This document shows, one piece after another, positions 50,712 through 59,869 of a stretch of 64,000 bases of DNA. Origin of the DNA: Nocardioides_C sp963700955 (lineage in GTDB: Bacteria > Actinomycetota > Actinomycetes > Propionibacteriales > Nocardioidaceae); the NCBI GenBank assembly GCA_963700955.1, contig CAVOZH010000011.1, positions 1 to 64,000 of the forward strand, read 5' to 3'. Position numbers and translations under genes: made by a program. The notes beneath the pieces are model-generated. The model saw only the letters and a program-made list of their open reading frames with translations. It was not told the origin of the DNA and ran no database searches. How positions within the stretch are numbered: position 1 is the first letter of the stretch; each line of letters opens with the position of its first letter.

Positions 50712-52010
50712 CTACTTCATCACGCCGAGGGGGCTGTACCCCAGGCCCGGGAAGACCCTGCTGATCGACCGGTCGGGGAAGCGACGGGTGACGACCTCGC
50801 CCAGCACGTTGCGGTAGTCGGTGGTGACCTTGAGGTCCCCGTCCTCCAGGTGGCTCTTGGCGAGCCCGGGCCAGTTGCCGTAGTAGCCCTGCAAGGGAGC
50901 GTTGGGTCCGCCCTTAACGCCGCCGCCCATGACCAGCATCATGTTCCCCCAGCCGTGGTCGAGGCCGCGGTTGCCGTTCTCCGCCACGCGGCGGCCGAAC
51001 TCGCTGATGGTCACCACCGTGACGCGGGAGCGCAGGGTCCCCAGGTCGCGCAGGAACGCGTCGACGGACCGCGCGAAGCCCTTGACCATCGACTGCATGT
51101 GGCCGACGTCCTCACCGCCGTACTCGCTGTGCATGTCCCAGGAGCCGTAGTCGACGGAGATGATCTCCGCGCCGACGTCCGCGCGGATCAGCTGCGCGGT
51201 GTCCTTCAGCGCGTCCGCGAGCGGCTTGGAGGGGTACTCGCCCGGATAGCTCACGCCGTTCCGCGGTTGGTAGGTCTGGTCCGCGATCGGGCCCAGCCGC
51301 GCGGCGACCCGCAGTGCGGACCGGCCGGCCACGCCGAGGGGGCCACCCGCGTTCGCCCAGACGGTGTTGAGCTGGGTGCGCCGGTTGTCGGCCCACGGCC
51401 GGGTCGCCCCGGGCAGCTTGAGCTTCTCGAGCTTGGTGGCCGAGAGGGTCGGCGAGGGACCGGCGAGCATCGTGGGCACCACGGTGCCGTTGATGTGGAT
51501 CGCCTCGGTCGGCTGCGAGACGTCGTTGAGGCCGACCATCCGGTTGACCCAGCCGCGACGGGCACTCGATGCCGGGTCGGCGTCCTCGATCTCCTCCATG
51601 GCGAGGAAGTGCGAGCGGTTGGGCCTCTCCATCCCGACGGCGTGGACTGCTGCGAGCTCGCCGCTGTTGTAGAGCCACTCCAGGGGCTTCATCGAGGGGT
51701 GGAGGCCGAACAGCTCGTTCTTCGCGACCAGGCTGCCCACCGAGACTCCGATGCGCGGCCGCGCCGTGTAGTAGGCGGGGTCGCCGTGCGGCACCACCAT
51801 GCCGAGCCCGTCGACGCCACCGCGCATGCTGATCACGACGAGGACGTTGCCGCCCGTGGTCGCTCCGAAGGCGGTCTGTCGAAGGGCGTCGCCGAACATG
51901 GTGGTCGCCACCGCGCCGGCACCGGAGGCAGCGACCCCCTGGAGGAAGCGACGGCGGGAGAGGTTCGCGGCGCGTTCGAACTCCGCGCAGCTCAGGTGCT
52001 CGTTGGTCAT
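50712..52010 (-). CDS. DUF1501 protein with Tat signal
   Basis: A 432-residue DUF1501 (sulfatase/alkaline-phosphatase-like fold) protein. The twin-arginine motif SRRRFLQG is near the start, followed by a hydrophobic stretch. Motifs SMRGGVDGLGMV, ERPNRSHFLAME, TISEFGRRVAENGNRGLDHGW (given in part: SEFGRRVAENG). ATG 52010 follows TGAGGTG at 7 bp. Forms a pair with the DUF1800 gene. Confidence 0.86.
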   Translation of the reverse strand: MTNEHLSCAEFERAANLSRRRFLQGVAASGAGAVATTMFGDALRQTAFGATTGGNVLVVISMRGGVDGLGMVVPHGDPAYYTARPRIGVSVGSLVAKNELFGLHPSMKPLEWLYNSGELAAVHAVGMERPNRSHFLAMEEIEDADPASSARRGWVNRMVGLNDVSQPTEAIHINGTVVPTMLAGPSPTLSATKLEKLKLPGATRPWADNRRTQLNTVWANAGGPLGVAGRSALRVAARLGPIADQTYQPRNGVSYPGEYPSKPLADALKDTAQLIRADVGAEIISVDYGSWDMHSEYGGEDVGHMQSMVKGFARSVDAFLRDLGTLRSRVTVVTISEFGRRVAENGNRGLDHGWGNMMLVMGGGVKGGPNAPLQGYYGNWPGLAKSHLEDGDLKVTTDYRNVLGEVVTRRFPDRSISRVFPGLGYSPLGVMK

Positions 52011-52020
52011 GGGTGCCACC

Positions 52021-53520
52021 TCAGCGGGTCATGTGGGCCGGCGAGTCCAGCAGGACGGCCATCAGTCGGACGAAGAGCCAGTTGGCCACCGGGTGGTCGC
52101 GGGTCACGATCTCGCCCGGACGGCAGTCGGTGGCCTGGCAGGCGGCCTTGAGCAGCAGTCGGGTGGAGCCCCGCCCGTGAACCATGCGGCAGAGGTGGTC
52201 GACGTACTGGTCGAACCGGATCCGGCGCTGCGGCAGCCAGGAACGGGCCGACCGGTACGACACGGCCTCGTGCGGCCAGTAGCCGCCGGACTGGTTCCAG
52301 TGCATCTTGAAGGAGCCGAGCATCCGGCTGGCCGAGGACCAGGCGTCGTCGGTGAGCGGCGCGCCGTCCGGCCGCGGCCAGGAGTACAGCAGGTCTCCAC
52401 CGTGCGAGTTGGCGATCGCGACCGCGAAGGATGCCTCGCTCCGCGGCTTGCGGGAGGTCACACCGAGCACTCGCGCGGTCTGCACGAGGTCGTCGATCGG
52501 CGTACGCACCTTCCGACCGGCGGACGCCTTGAACTCCTGGTGCGCCACGAGCGCGCGAAGCGTGGCCTTGATGTCGGTGCCCGACTTCAGGAACACCGAA
52601 GCCAGGTGCTCGACGAGGGCCGCCGAGGGCGCGTCGGAGACGAAGGAGACGGCCAGCTTGCGGGCGATGGTGCGTGCGGTGGCCGGGTGGTGCGCCAGGT
52701 AGCGCAGGTAGCTCCTGGTGATCTCACGGCCGTCCGCCTGCAGGTTGGCGGCAGCGAATCCGAGCACCTTGACAGAGCCCGTCGTGTGCCGGCCGGCGTC
52801 GTAGTAGGAGCGCCAGGTCCCGCGTACGTCGACGGTGTACCCGGACAGGATCTTGGCCGAGTCCTTGACCATCGCCTCCGTGTAGCCCGACGTGCGGCCG
52901 ACGGTGTGCAGCTCGAGCAGCTCCCGACCGTGGTTCTCGTTGGGGGCGCCGCGCACCGACAGGTAGTTGTCCAGGAAGAGCAGCATCGACGGGTGCAGGG
53001 TGACCGCCTCGAGCAGCGCGTCGAACCGGCCAAGGGCGTGCTGGCGGATGGTCTTGTCGTAGCTGTCCCGGTAGAGCCAGGCGATGTCGCCGGTCACCGC
53101 GATGTGGAAGTGGTCGGACCAGAACCCCACCATCCGCTCCAGGACCGGCCGGTTGGAGTAGATCCGCTTGAGCATCGTGTAGGCGCCCAGGTCACGGCCG
53201 TACTGCCAGGCCGCGCCGCTCCTGACCTGCAGGTTGGCCCAGCGCTTGGCGGGGCCGTCGTTGCGCTGCGGGAACCAGTCGTCCGCGGCCTTGGCGAGGC
53301 CGCTCTCCGGAATTCGTCCGGGACGCAGCTGCTGGTTGAACCACTTCGCCGCACCCCCGGCCTGGCGCATCTGCCGCCACGTCCCACGGGAGTAGCCGCA
53401 GCCCATCCGGTTCATCAGATGGAGCTCGGCGTGGGTCGGGACGCGGGTCTTCCGGTAGGGGTTCACCGAGTACGACGGGGCACGCATCAGGACACGCGCG
53501 ACAACGGAGCTGGGGGTCAT
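52021..53520 (-). CDS. DUF1800 protein
   Basis: A 499-residue DUF1800 protein (helical; MVGFWSDHFHI and ENHGRELLELHTVG). DUF1800 and DUF1501 genes pair widely in bacteria; the function is not known, perhaps surface glycan or secreted-polymer processing. ATG 53520 preceded by GAGG; GTG 12 bp upstream is possible. It ends 10 bp before DUF1501. Confidence 0.87.
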   Translation of the reverse strand: MTPSSVVARVLMRAPSYSVNPYRKTRVPTHAELHLMNRMGCGYSRGTWRQMRQAGGAAKWFNQQLRPGRIPESGLAKAADDWFPQRNDGPAKRWANLQVRSGAAWQYGRDLGAYTMLKRIYSNRPVLERMVGFWSDHFHIAVTGDIAWLYRDSYDKTIRQHALGRFDALLEAVTLHPSMLLFLDNYLSVRGAPNENHGRELLELHTVGRTSGYTEAMVKDSAKILSGYTVDVRGTWRSYYDAGRHTTGSVKVLGFAAANLQADGREITRSYLRYLAHHPATARTIARKLAVSFVSDAPSAALVEHLASVFLKSGTDIKATLRALVAHQEFKASAGRKVRTPIDDLVQTARVLGVTSRKPRSEASFAVAIANSHGGDLLYSWPRPDGAPLTDDAWSSASRMLGSFKMHWNQSGGYWPHEAVSYRSARSWLPQRRIRFDQYVDHLCRMVHGRGSTRLLLKAACQATDCRPGEIVTRDHPVANWLFVRLMAVLLDSPAHMTR

Positions 53521-53749
53521 GGAGCCTCGCACAGGAACCGGGGGGCCGTGGGGGCGGCCACGTCGTAAATGAGTGTCCTTTACTTTTCACGGGCTTGTGG
53601 TGCAAATGACCGAATCAGGCGTGCCTGGGACAACACGGGCATGTCGAGAGCCATGCCGATGTGCGGAATCCGCACCGATGGCCGCATGTGACGACGGGAT
53701 CGCGGGTATCAACGGGTTGATGCACACGAGCCCTGGGGAGGGAGTTCCC

Positions 53750-53947
53750 GTGCAGGTGGACAAGGAAGAGGTCGTGGATCTGCTCCGCGCACGCGGAGAC
53801 CACGACAAGGCAGCGAGCGTGAGCTGTGCCCTGCCGCGACACGTCGACACCGAGGCCGACGCCGGCCTGCTGCACCAGTTCGACGTGAGCGTCAGCGAGA
53901 TCGCCGAGGTCGTGGCAGACGTGGAGCGCGACTCCGACCAGACCTAG
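53750..53947 (+). CDS. Small conserved actinobacterial protein
   Basis: A 65-residue acidic protein from GTG 53750 with GGGAG upstream: VQVDKEEVVDLLRARGDHDK, then ALPRHVDTEADAGLLHQF. The pattern 'R-G-D-x-x-K/R-A ... A-L-P-x-x-V-D-x-E-x-D-A-x-L-L' is a small-protein family I have seen across actinobacteria. Function unknown. Confidence 0.68.
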   Translation: MQVDKEEVVDLLRARGDHDKAASVSCALPRHVDTEADAGLLHQFDVSVSEIAEVVADVERDSDQT

Positions 53948-54002
53948 CGCGTCCTGTCCGTGCACGACCGCGGCCCTCGTGGCGAGCGTCTACGGTGGCG
54001 TG

Positions 54003-54668
54003 GTGAGCGCGAAGATCCTGGTGACCGGCTTCGAGCCGTTCGGCGGCTTGACCGTCAACCCGACCGAGCAGATCGTGTCCTCCTTGGGGAAGCAGTCGGT
54101 CCCCGGCGTCGAGCTCCACACGGCAGTGCTGCCGGTGACGTACGACGAGTGCCTGGCCGCCGTCCTTGCCCACATCGACCGGGTCCGACCGGACGCCGTG
54201 ATCACCTGTGGTCTGGCCGCGGGACGCACCGCCGTCACCCCCGAGCGCATCGCGATCAACGTCAAGGACACCGCGACCGACGAGTCGATCGCCGACAACG
54301 CGGGCCGGCGCCCGGTGGACGAGCGGATCAGCGACGGCCCCGACGGGCTGTTCAGCACACTGCCGATCCGGGAGATCCAGGCCGTGCTGGTCGCATCCGG
54401 CGTCCCGGCGGCGATCTCGAACACCGCGGGGACCTACATCTGCAACAACACGATGTACGGAGTGCTGGACCACCTGCGCCGTCAAGGCAGCCGGGCGCTG
54501 GCGGGCTTCATCCACTTCCCCGCCTCGTCCGAGATGGCCGCCGTGGACCCGCGGATGCCGAGCCTGCCGCTCGACCTCATGGAGCGCGCGCTGCTGATCG
54601 CGGTCGAGACCGTCGCGGAGTACCTGCCAACCCGCGCGCAGACCCCGGAAGGCTCCTCGGCGCTCTAG
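54003..54668 (+). CDS. pcp: Pyroglutamyl-peptidase I
   Basis: A 221-residue C15 peptidase that removes N-terminal pyroglutamate. Catalytic residues visible: Glu in TPERIA region, Cys in GTYICNN, His in GFIHFP. GTG 54003 is 6 bp after TACGGT (leaderless). Confidence 0.91.
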   Translation: MSAKILVTGFEPFGGLTVNPTEQIVSSLGKQSVPGVELHTAVLPVTYDECLAAVLAHIDRVRPDAVITCGLAAGRTAVTPERIAINVKDTATDESIADNAGRRPVDERISDGPDGLFSTLPIREIQAVLVASGVPAAISNTAGTYICNNTMYGVLDHLRRQGSRALAGFIHFPASSEMAAVDPRMPSLPLDLMERALLIAVETVAEYLPTRAQTPEGSSAL

Positions 54669-54769
54669 CTCCCGATCCACCGAGCGCCGATATGCGTGCT
54701 TTCGCATGAGTAGATGCTGCTCATGTGGGGTAGGACACGTCCGGGGAGCAACTGAAAGGTGGTGGCTCA

Positions 54770-55735
54770 GTGCCTCGGGTAGGACTCGTCCTCGGTGCCG
54801 GCGGTGTTGTCGGGCAGGCGTATCACGCGGGTGTTCTCGCCGCCCTCGAGCACGACTACGGCTGGGACCCCCGATCCGCCGAGGTCGTCATCGGCACCTC
54901 AGCCGGGTCGATCACCGGCGCCCTGCTCAGGAGGGGCGTCCCGGCGAGCGAGCTTGCCGCCTGGACGGTCCGCGCACCGCTGACCGACGAGGGTCGCCTG
55001 CTCGAGCAGATGTTCGGCAGCACCCACCCCGAGCTCGAGCCGTTCCGCCCGCTCGACATGGTCCGCAGGCTTCCGAGCCTGCCGCGGCCCGGCATGGTGC
55101 TGAACGCCGTCCGGCACCCGTGTGAGTTCAGGCCTCTGAGGGCGGCACTCGCGCTTCTCGGCCCCGGCCCGTTCGACATCGTCGAGCAGCTCGCCGCACT
55201 GGGCAGCGCCGACACCTGGCCCACCGAGGACCTGTGGATCAACGCGGTTCGCCGCGAGGACGGCAAGCATGTCGTCTTCGGGCGTGACGGTGCCCCGAAC
55301 GCCCCGCTGCACCTGGCGGTCTCGGCGTCCTGCGCGGTCCCCGGCTACTTCTCCCCCGTCCGGATCGGCCGGCGCACGTACGTCGACGGCGGCGCGCACT
55401 CCCCCACCTGTGCCGACCTCCTGCGCGGCCGCGACCTCGACCTGGTCATCGTGGTCTCACCCATGTCGGGTCCCTCGATGCTCCCCCGCGACCTCTACGG
55501 CGCCTCGCGCTGGCACTCCGCCCGGCTGGCGGCGCGCGAGGTCAGGACACTGCGCAACAGCGGTACGCCTGTGGTGACCTTCCGCCCCGGCTACGCGGAA
55601 CAGGAGGCGATGGGCAACGACTTCCTCTCGGCCGAGCGAGTGGACCAGATCGTCCAGGAGTCGTTCCTGGCCGCCGGCGCCTACGCCGCGAGGTCGCCGC
55701 TGCGCGACATGCTTCGTCCAGCCCTCGCCAGCTGA
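54770..55735 (+). CDS. Patatin-like phospholipase
   Basis: A 321-residue patatin-family lipase: oxyanion GAGGVVGQAYHAG, nucleophile GTSAGS (Ser about 45) and catalytic DGG (VDGGAHSP). A Ser-Asp dyad enzyme acting on acyl esters. GTG 54770 with AAAGGTGG upstream. Confidence 0.88.
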   Translation: MPRVGLVLGAGGVVGQAYHAGVLAALEHDYGWDPRSAEVVIGTSAGSITGALLRRGVPASELAAWTVRAPLTDEGRLLEQMFGSTHPELEPFRPLDMVRRLPSLPRPGMVLNAVRHPCEFRPLRAALALLGPGPFDIVEQLAALGSADTWPTEDLWINAVRREDGKHVVFGRDGAPNAPLHLAVSASCAVPGYFSPVRIGRRTYVDGGAHSPTCADLLRGRDLDLVIVVSPMSGPSMLPRDLYGASRWHSARLAAREVRTLRNSGTPVVTFRPGYAEQEAMGNDFLSAERVDQIVQESFLAAGAYAARSPLRDMLRPALAS

Positions 55736-55744
55736 CCCGGGTCC

Positions 55745-56032
55745 TCAGCTTCGGTGCGAGAGGTGCTCCATCTCCCGATGGATCTCGTCCTCGCTGATCT
55801 CCGAGCCGAAGTAGACGTCCCAGGCGTTCATCACGACGGCGATGCCCCAACCCACGATGGGGAAGACCGGCCAGAAGAACCCGCCGGGGGTCGTCAAGGC
55901 CCAGATCACGACGAGGAACGTGTTCACCAGCACGTAGACCAGCAGGTGGCCGTGGAAGTCGTGGCGCTTCTTCAGGCGCTTGATGGCCAGGTCGCGCAGC
56001 TCGGTGTCTCGAGCACTCTCGATGTTTGTCAT
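55745..56032 (-). CDS. Two-helix membrane protein (2TM domain)
   Basis: A 95-residue protein with two membrane helices (about 29-46 and 55-70), charged N-terminus (RLKKRHDFHGHL) and acidic tail EISEDEIHREME. Matches the 2TM domain family. ATG 56032 follows AAGGGG. Confidence 0.85.
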   Translation of the reverse strand: MTNIESARDTELRDLAIKRLKKRHDFHGHLLVYVLVNTFLVVIWALTTPGGFFWPVFPIVGWGIAVVMNAWDVYFGSEISEDEIHREMEHLSHRS

Positions 56033-56243
56033 CTCTGACACCCCTTCTCGACTCCACGCTACGCGGGCCGTCAGGCGGGGTAAGTGCCGTTGGACTCTGG
56101 GCCGGGCCGACCTTCGACTCCCGCACAGAACATGCGATTTCCGCAGTCTCCGGGCGGTTCGGCGACGACGGTCCTGACCGACCCGGCGACCGTGCCGCGG
56201 TCGCTCACACGGCAGGCCGACCTTCGGTAGCTCCGCCGAGACC

Positions 56244-57773
56244 TCAGCAGCGCGGAGCGGGGGCGAGCCGCCGGTCGAGGTCTGACCGCAGCCAGACCCG
56301 GCGCCCACAGACCTCGGCCACGACCCGGTAGCGGCGCTCCATCACGCCACGGAGCCGAGCACCCTTGTCGATCCGCCACGAGTCCAGGTGCCCCATCTGA
56401 ACGACCCACGCCGGCGCCCGGGGTCCCTGGAGCGTCGCCCTGAGCCGCGCCTGGGTCGGGTCCAGGGTGCGCATCGGCAGGCTCCACAGGTGGGGGTAGG
56501 GCGACTGCATGCCGGCCGCCTCCAGCACGGACGCGTGCCCGTAGACGACGACTGCGGTGTCGCCGGGGCGACCGGAGGCCGCGAGCCAGTCGCCCGCGCG
56601 CTGCTGGAACCACACCGACGGGACTGTCGCGTAGACGGTCGCGACGACCACGGCCCCCAGCGCCGCGGAGCCCGCGACGGTGCGACCGCTGGCGCGCATC
56701 CAGCGCCCGGCTGCTGTGGTGGTTGCCGCCACCGCCCCAGCGGCGAGGGCACCGACCGGCGCGAGCTGCAGGAGGTAGTGCGGCCAGTAGCTGCCACCTG
56801 CGGCGATCGCGACCAGCCCGAACAAGAGTGTCGAGCTGATCGCCCACTCCTCCGGTGACAGCTTCCTCTCCAGGCTCCCGGCCCGGAGCAACCAGCTGGC
56901 TGCCACGAGGAACACACCGCTGACGACGCCCAGCGCCACGAGCGTGACCGCACGGGTCAAGGGGGCGTGCAGGCTGCCGGACCAGATCACGTCGAAGGCA
57001 TGAGCCCGGAAGCCGGCGAGGTCTTCCCAGATCCCCGCCGGCTCGACACCGACCCTCGCGGCCCACGCCCACACCACGAGGTGAGGCATCGCCGCGCCGA
57101 CGAGCCCGCCCGCGACGACGGTGACCGCCCTGGGATCCACCTGCCGGTGACGCAGCACCTCAGCAACGACGAGCACAGCCGCGAAGAGCAGCCCGTCGAC
57201 GAAGTTCTGCTTCACCAGTGGCGCGGCTCCCGCGAACACGCCCGCGGCAATCGCCAGCCGGAGCATGCGAGCACCGGCCGTGGCGTGCCACGCCTCGAGG
57301 GTCAGTGCCAGCGCGACCATCACGAGGACGGCGGCGAAGAGCTCCCCGTCGGCCTGGTCCGCCCCCAGTGCCGGCGAGCAGATGAGGCCGGCCGCCACCA
57401 CGGCAGACCACCTGGCGCCGGCTCTCCCCGCGACGAGGAAGCCTGCCCGCGCAGCGGCAAGCAGGAAGACGAGAGCGAACGGGATCGTGAGCAGGCGGAT
57501 CGCCGGGTCCCAGTCGGTCAGGCCCGCGACCCAGAAGATCGCCATCAGCAGAGGGGGCCGGTCGACGTAGTAGTCGCCGTACAGGAACTCGCCGCCGGAG
57601 TGCCACTGCCGGGCGACGAGCAGGTAACCGCCCTCGTCGGACCTCAACGGCTGCAGGACGTAGGAGACCCGGGCCAGGACGACCCCGGCGCACAGCCAGC
57701 CGAGAAGAGGGCGTACGGACGGTTCCGCCGTCGCCCCCGTCGCATCGACGCCCCGAGACCTCAGCAAGGTCAC
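56244..57773 (-). CDS. GT-C (GT39-like) membrane glycosyltransferase
   Basis: A 509-residue protein with about 11-12 membrane helices and the early acidic motif LRSDEGGYLLVARQW followed by GDYYVDRPPLL, as in GT39-type dolichyl/polyprenyl-phosphate sugar transferases. C-terminal 120 residues are extracellular. GTG 57773. It is probably an enzyme of cell-wall glycan or protein glycosylation. Confidence 0.8.
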   Translation of the reverse strand: MTLLRSRGVDATGATAEPSVRPLLGWLCAGVVLARVSYVLQPLRSDEGGYLLVARQWHSGGEFLYGDYYVDRPPLLMAIFWVAGLTDWDPAIRLLTIPFALVFLLAAARAGFLVAGRAGARWSAVVAAGLICSPALGADQADGELFAAVLVMVALALTLEAWHATAGARMLRLAIAAGVFAGAAPLVKQNFVDGLLFAAVLVVAEVLRHRQVDPRAVTVVAGGLVGAAMPHLVVWAWAARVGVEPAGIWEDLAGFRAHAFDVIWSGSLHAPLTRAVTLVALGVVSGVFLVAASWLLRAGSLERKLSPEEWAISSTLLFGLVAIAAGGSYWPHYLLQLAPVGALAAGAVAATTTAAGRWMRASGRTVAGSAALGAVVVATVYATVPSVWFQQRAGDWLAASGRPGDTAVVVYGHASVLEAAGMQSPYPHLWSLPMRTLDPTQARLRATLQGPRAPAWVVQMGHLDSWRIDKGARLRGVMERRYRVVAEVCGRRVWLRSDLDRRLAPAPRC

Positions 57774-57903
57774 GCTCTCATTGAACCCCGCGCCCGGGTC
57801 CCGCGCGGGGGCTGAAGGGCACGTCGCGGATGACGCGAATGTGTCAGATCAGGGGGTCCTTCAGCACGTGTGGCGGCCGGATTTCGCGCCGTACCTTCAG
57901 AGC

Positions 57904-58281
57904 GTGGCAGCCATGGCCGCAGGACTTGTCGTCCTCGTGCATCTCGGCTATCTCGCCTATGCCACGGTCGGCGGCTTCCTCGCGCTCCGCAGCCTGGTCT
58001 GGCTGTGGCCCCACCTGATCTCCACGGCCTGGTCCATCACGGTGACGCTGACGCCGATCGGGTGCCCGCTCACCGCACTGGAGAAGTGGCTGCTGCGCCT
58101 CGGCGGTCGCACGCCGTACGACGAGAGCTTCACCGCCCACTACCTCAGAGGTGTCCTCTACCCGACGCGGTACGAGGTCTTCATCTGGCTCAGCATGATC
58201 GCGGTCGCCTTCTTCTCCTACTGGCTGGTCCTTCGCGCACATCGCTCGGAGATCGCGGTCAGGATGGCCCATCACCACTGA
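57904..58281 (+). CDS. DUF2784 membrane protein
   Basis: A 125-residue protein with 3-4 hydrophobic helices and the family region CPLTALEKWLLRLGG. GTG 57904 sits 6 bp after a TACCTT box, a leaderless start; the frame is open further upstream to 57781. Divergent from the GT-C gene. Confidence 0.82.
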   Translation: MAAMAAGLVVLVHLGYLAYATVGGFLALRSLVWLWPHLISTAWSITVTLTPIGCPLTALEKWLLRLGGRTPYDESFTAHYLRGVLYPTRYEVFIWLSMIAVAFFSYWLVLRAHRSEIAVRMAHHH

Positions 58282-58377
58282 CCTCGCGGCGTGCCGGTTC
58301 ACCAAGTTTCGGGACTGGCTCGCGACTTCCGCGATTTCGCGAACACGCGTGGGCCGCGCATGCAACCATCGTGCCTT

Positions 58378-58411
58378 GAGCGGCGGACTGACCCGAGACG
58401 GTCCGCCGCTC
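58378..58411 (+). terminator. Perfect 11-bp hairpin after DUF2784
   Basis: Arms 58378-58388 and 58401-58411 with a 12-base loop, between the DUF2784 stop and the AhpD-like gene. Confidence 0.68.
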
Positions 58412-58431
58412 ATCCACGTCTGAGGGGCGCA

Positions 58432-58983
58432 ATGACACGACAACACGCGTTCACCCCCGACGAGCTGGCCGGCGAACAGCTCGCGGTCTACCGGTCGGTC
58501 ACCGAAGGTCCACGCAGCCAGGGGCCGCAGCTGTTCGACATCGTGTCCGCCTCCGGGACACTGCTCGGACCCTTCAACGAGTTCTTGCTCTCTCCCCCGC
58601 TCGGGGATGCGCTGCAGCAGCTGGGCACCGCGATCCGTTACCGGAGCAGCCTGAGCGACCGCGTCCGTGAGATGGCGATCCTTGCCGTCGCCGCAGCGTG
58701 GGACAGCGCGTTCGAGCGGTCGGCCCACGAAGCCGTGGGGAGGTCAGTCGGCCTGACCGAACCCGAGCTCACGGCCATCGCCGAGCAGGCCCCTCTCGAG
58801 CTCGACGACCCCGTCGAGGCGGCCGGCCTGCGCCTCACCCGCGCACTGGTCGCGGGTGACGTGGACGACCAGACCTGGGTGTCCTGCGTGCCGCCGCTGG
58901 ACCGCACGACGGTCTTCGAGCTCACGACGCTGGTGGGCTACTACGCCACCTTGGCGCTGCAGATGCGAGCCTTCCGTGTCTGA
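58432..58983 (+). CDS. Carboxymuconolactone decarboxylase/AhpD-like protein
   Basis: A 183-residue CMD-fold protein (FNEFLLSPPLGDALQQLG, then SLSDRVREMAILAVAAAWDS and the C-terminal helix region). AhpD's redox Cys pair is absent; the position usually holding E-x-x-x-H-x-x-x is AFERSAHEAVG. So it is more like the decarboxylase group, substrate unknown. ATG 58432 follows GAGGGGC. Confidence 0.82.
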   Translation: MTRQHAFTPDELAGEQLAVYRSVTEGPRSQGPQLFDIVSASGTLLGPFNEFLLSPPLGDALQQLGTAIRYRSSLSDRVREMAILAVAAAWDSAFERSAHEAVGRSVGLTEPELTAIAEQAPLELDDPVEAAGLRLTRALVAGDVDDQTWVSCVPPLDRTTVFELTTLVGYYATLALQMRAFRV

Positions 58984-59103
58984 CCCGCACCGGTAGGAGC
59001 CGCACGAGGGAGACGGCCACGAGCTGCCGCGATGCACGTCGTTACGCTTGGCCCTCCCTGGAGCGGCCACTCCGGGTTCCGACCGGCACAGCGAAGGACG
59101 TCG

Positions 59104-59790
59104 ATGATCGCCAAGTACGCCACCCGGTGCGCCGTCTGCCCGGAGCGGATCGCCCCGGGAGACCACATCGCAACGGTTGGTTCGGCCGGTGGCTGGGTGC
59201 ACGAGGGGTGCCGTCCGGAAGCAGAGGCGGCAGCGACCGCTCTTGCGAAGCCTCCGGCGGCCACAGCGCGGGGCAAGTCCCCGGCGGCCTCTCGAACAGC
59301 CGCGAAGAAGTCGCGTGCTCGGACTTCTCTGGCGATGCCTGCCCCACCAGGGGCGACCGAGGTCTACACCGACGGCGCCTGCTCGGGAAACCCCGGCCCG
59401 GGCGGCTGGGCGTGGGCGGTCGCCGACGGCCGGCAGGGCTCCGGAGGCGAGGATCCGTCCACGAACCAGCGGATGGAGATCCGGGCCGCTCTCGAGGCGG
59501 TGCGTGCGCTCACCGGTCCCCTGGTCGTGGTCAGCGACTCGACGTACGTGGTGAAGTGCTTCCACGACGCGTGGTGGCGAGGTTGGCACAAGAACAACTG
59601 GGTCAACTCGGCCAAGAAGCCGGTGGCCAACCGGGACCTGTGGGAGCCGTTGATCGACCTGGTGGCCGAACGCGGTGACGTCGTGTTCCGGTGGGTGAAG
59701 GGTCACTCGGGCGACCCGATGAACGACCTGGCGGACCGGCTTGCCGTCGCCGCGGCTGCAAGCCAGGGAGGTGCTGCTTCAGGAGGCTGA
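59104..59790 (+). CDS. rnhA: RNase HI with N-terminal zinc-finger-like extension
   Basis: A 228-residue protein. Residues about 1-40 have CAVC, then WVHEGC, a C-x2-C...H-x2-C zinc-finger pattern; a basic Ala/Lys linker follows; RNase HI occupies about 84-225 with catalytic YTDGACSGNPG, QRMEIRAAL, SDSTYV and GHSGDPMND, all intact. It cleaves RNA in RNA:DNA hybrids. ATG 59104 after AAGGACG. The DUF429-RelA gene starts 79 bp later, same strand. Confidence 0.9.
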   Translation: MIAKYATRCAVCPERIAPGDHIATVGSAGGWVHEGCRPEAEAAATALAKPPAATARGKSPAASRTAAKKSRARTSLAMPAPPGATEVYTDGACSGNPGPGGWAWAVADGRQGSGGEDPSTNQRMEIRAALEAVRALTGPLVVVSDSTYVVKCFHDAWWRGWHKNNWVNSAKKPVANRDLWEPLIDLVAERGDVVFRWVKGHSGDPMNDLADRLAVAAAASQGGAASGG

Positions 59791-59869
59791 AGCACCGGTG
59801 GTCCGCGTGGCGACGGTCGCCGCGCCGGTGATACGTGCGTCCAGCCTCTGGACAGTGCAGGGTGGCCCC

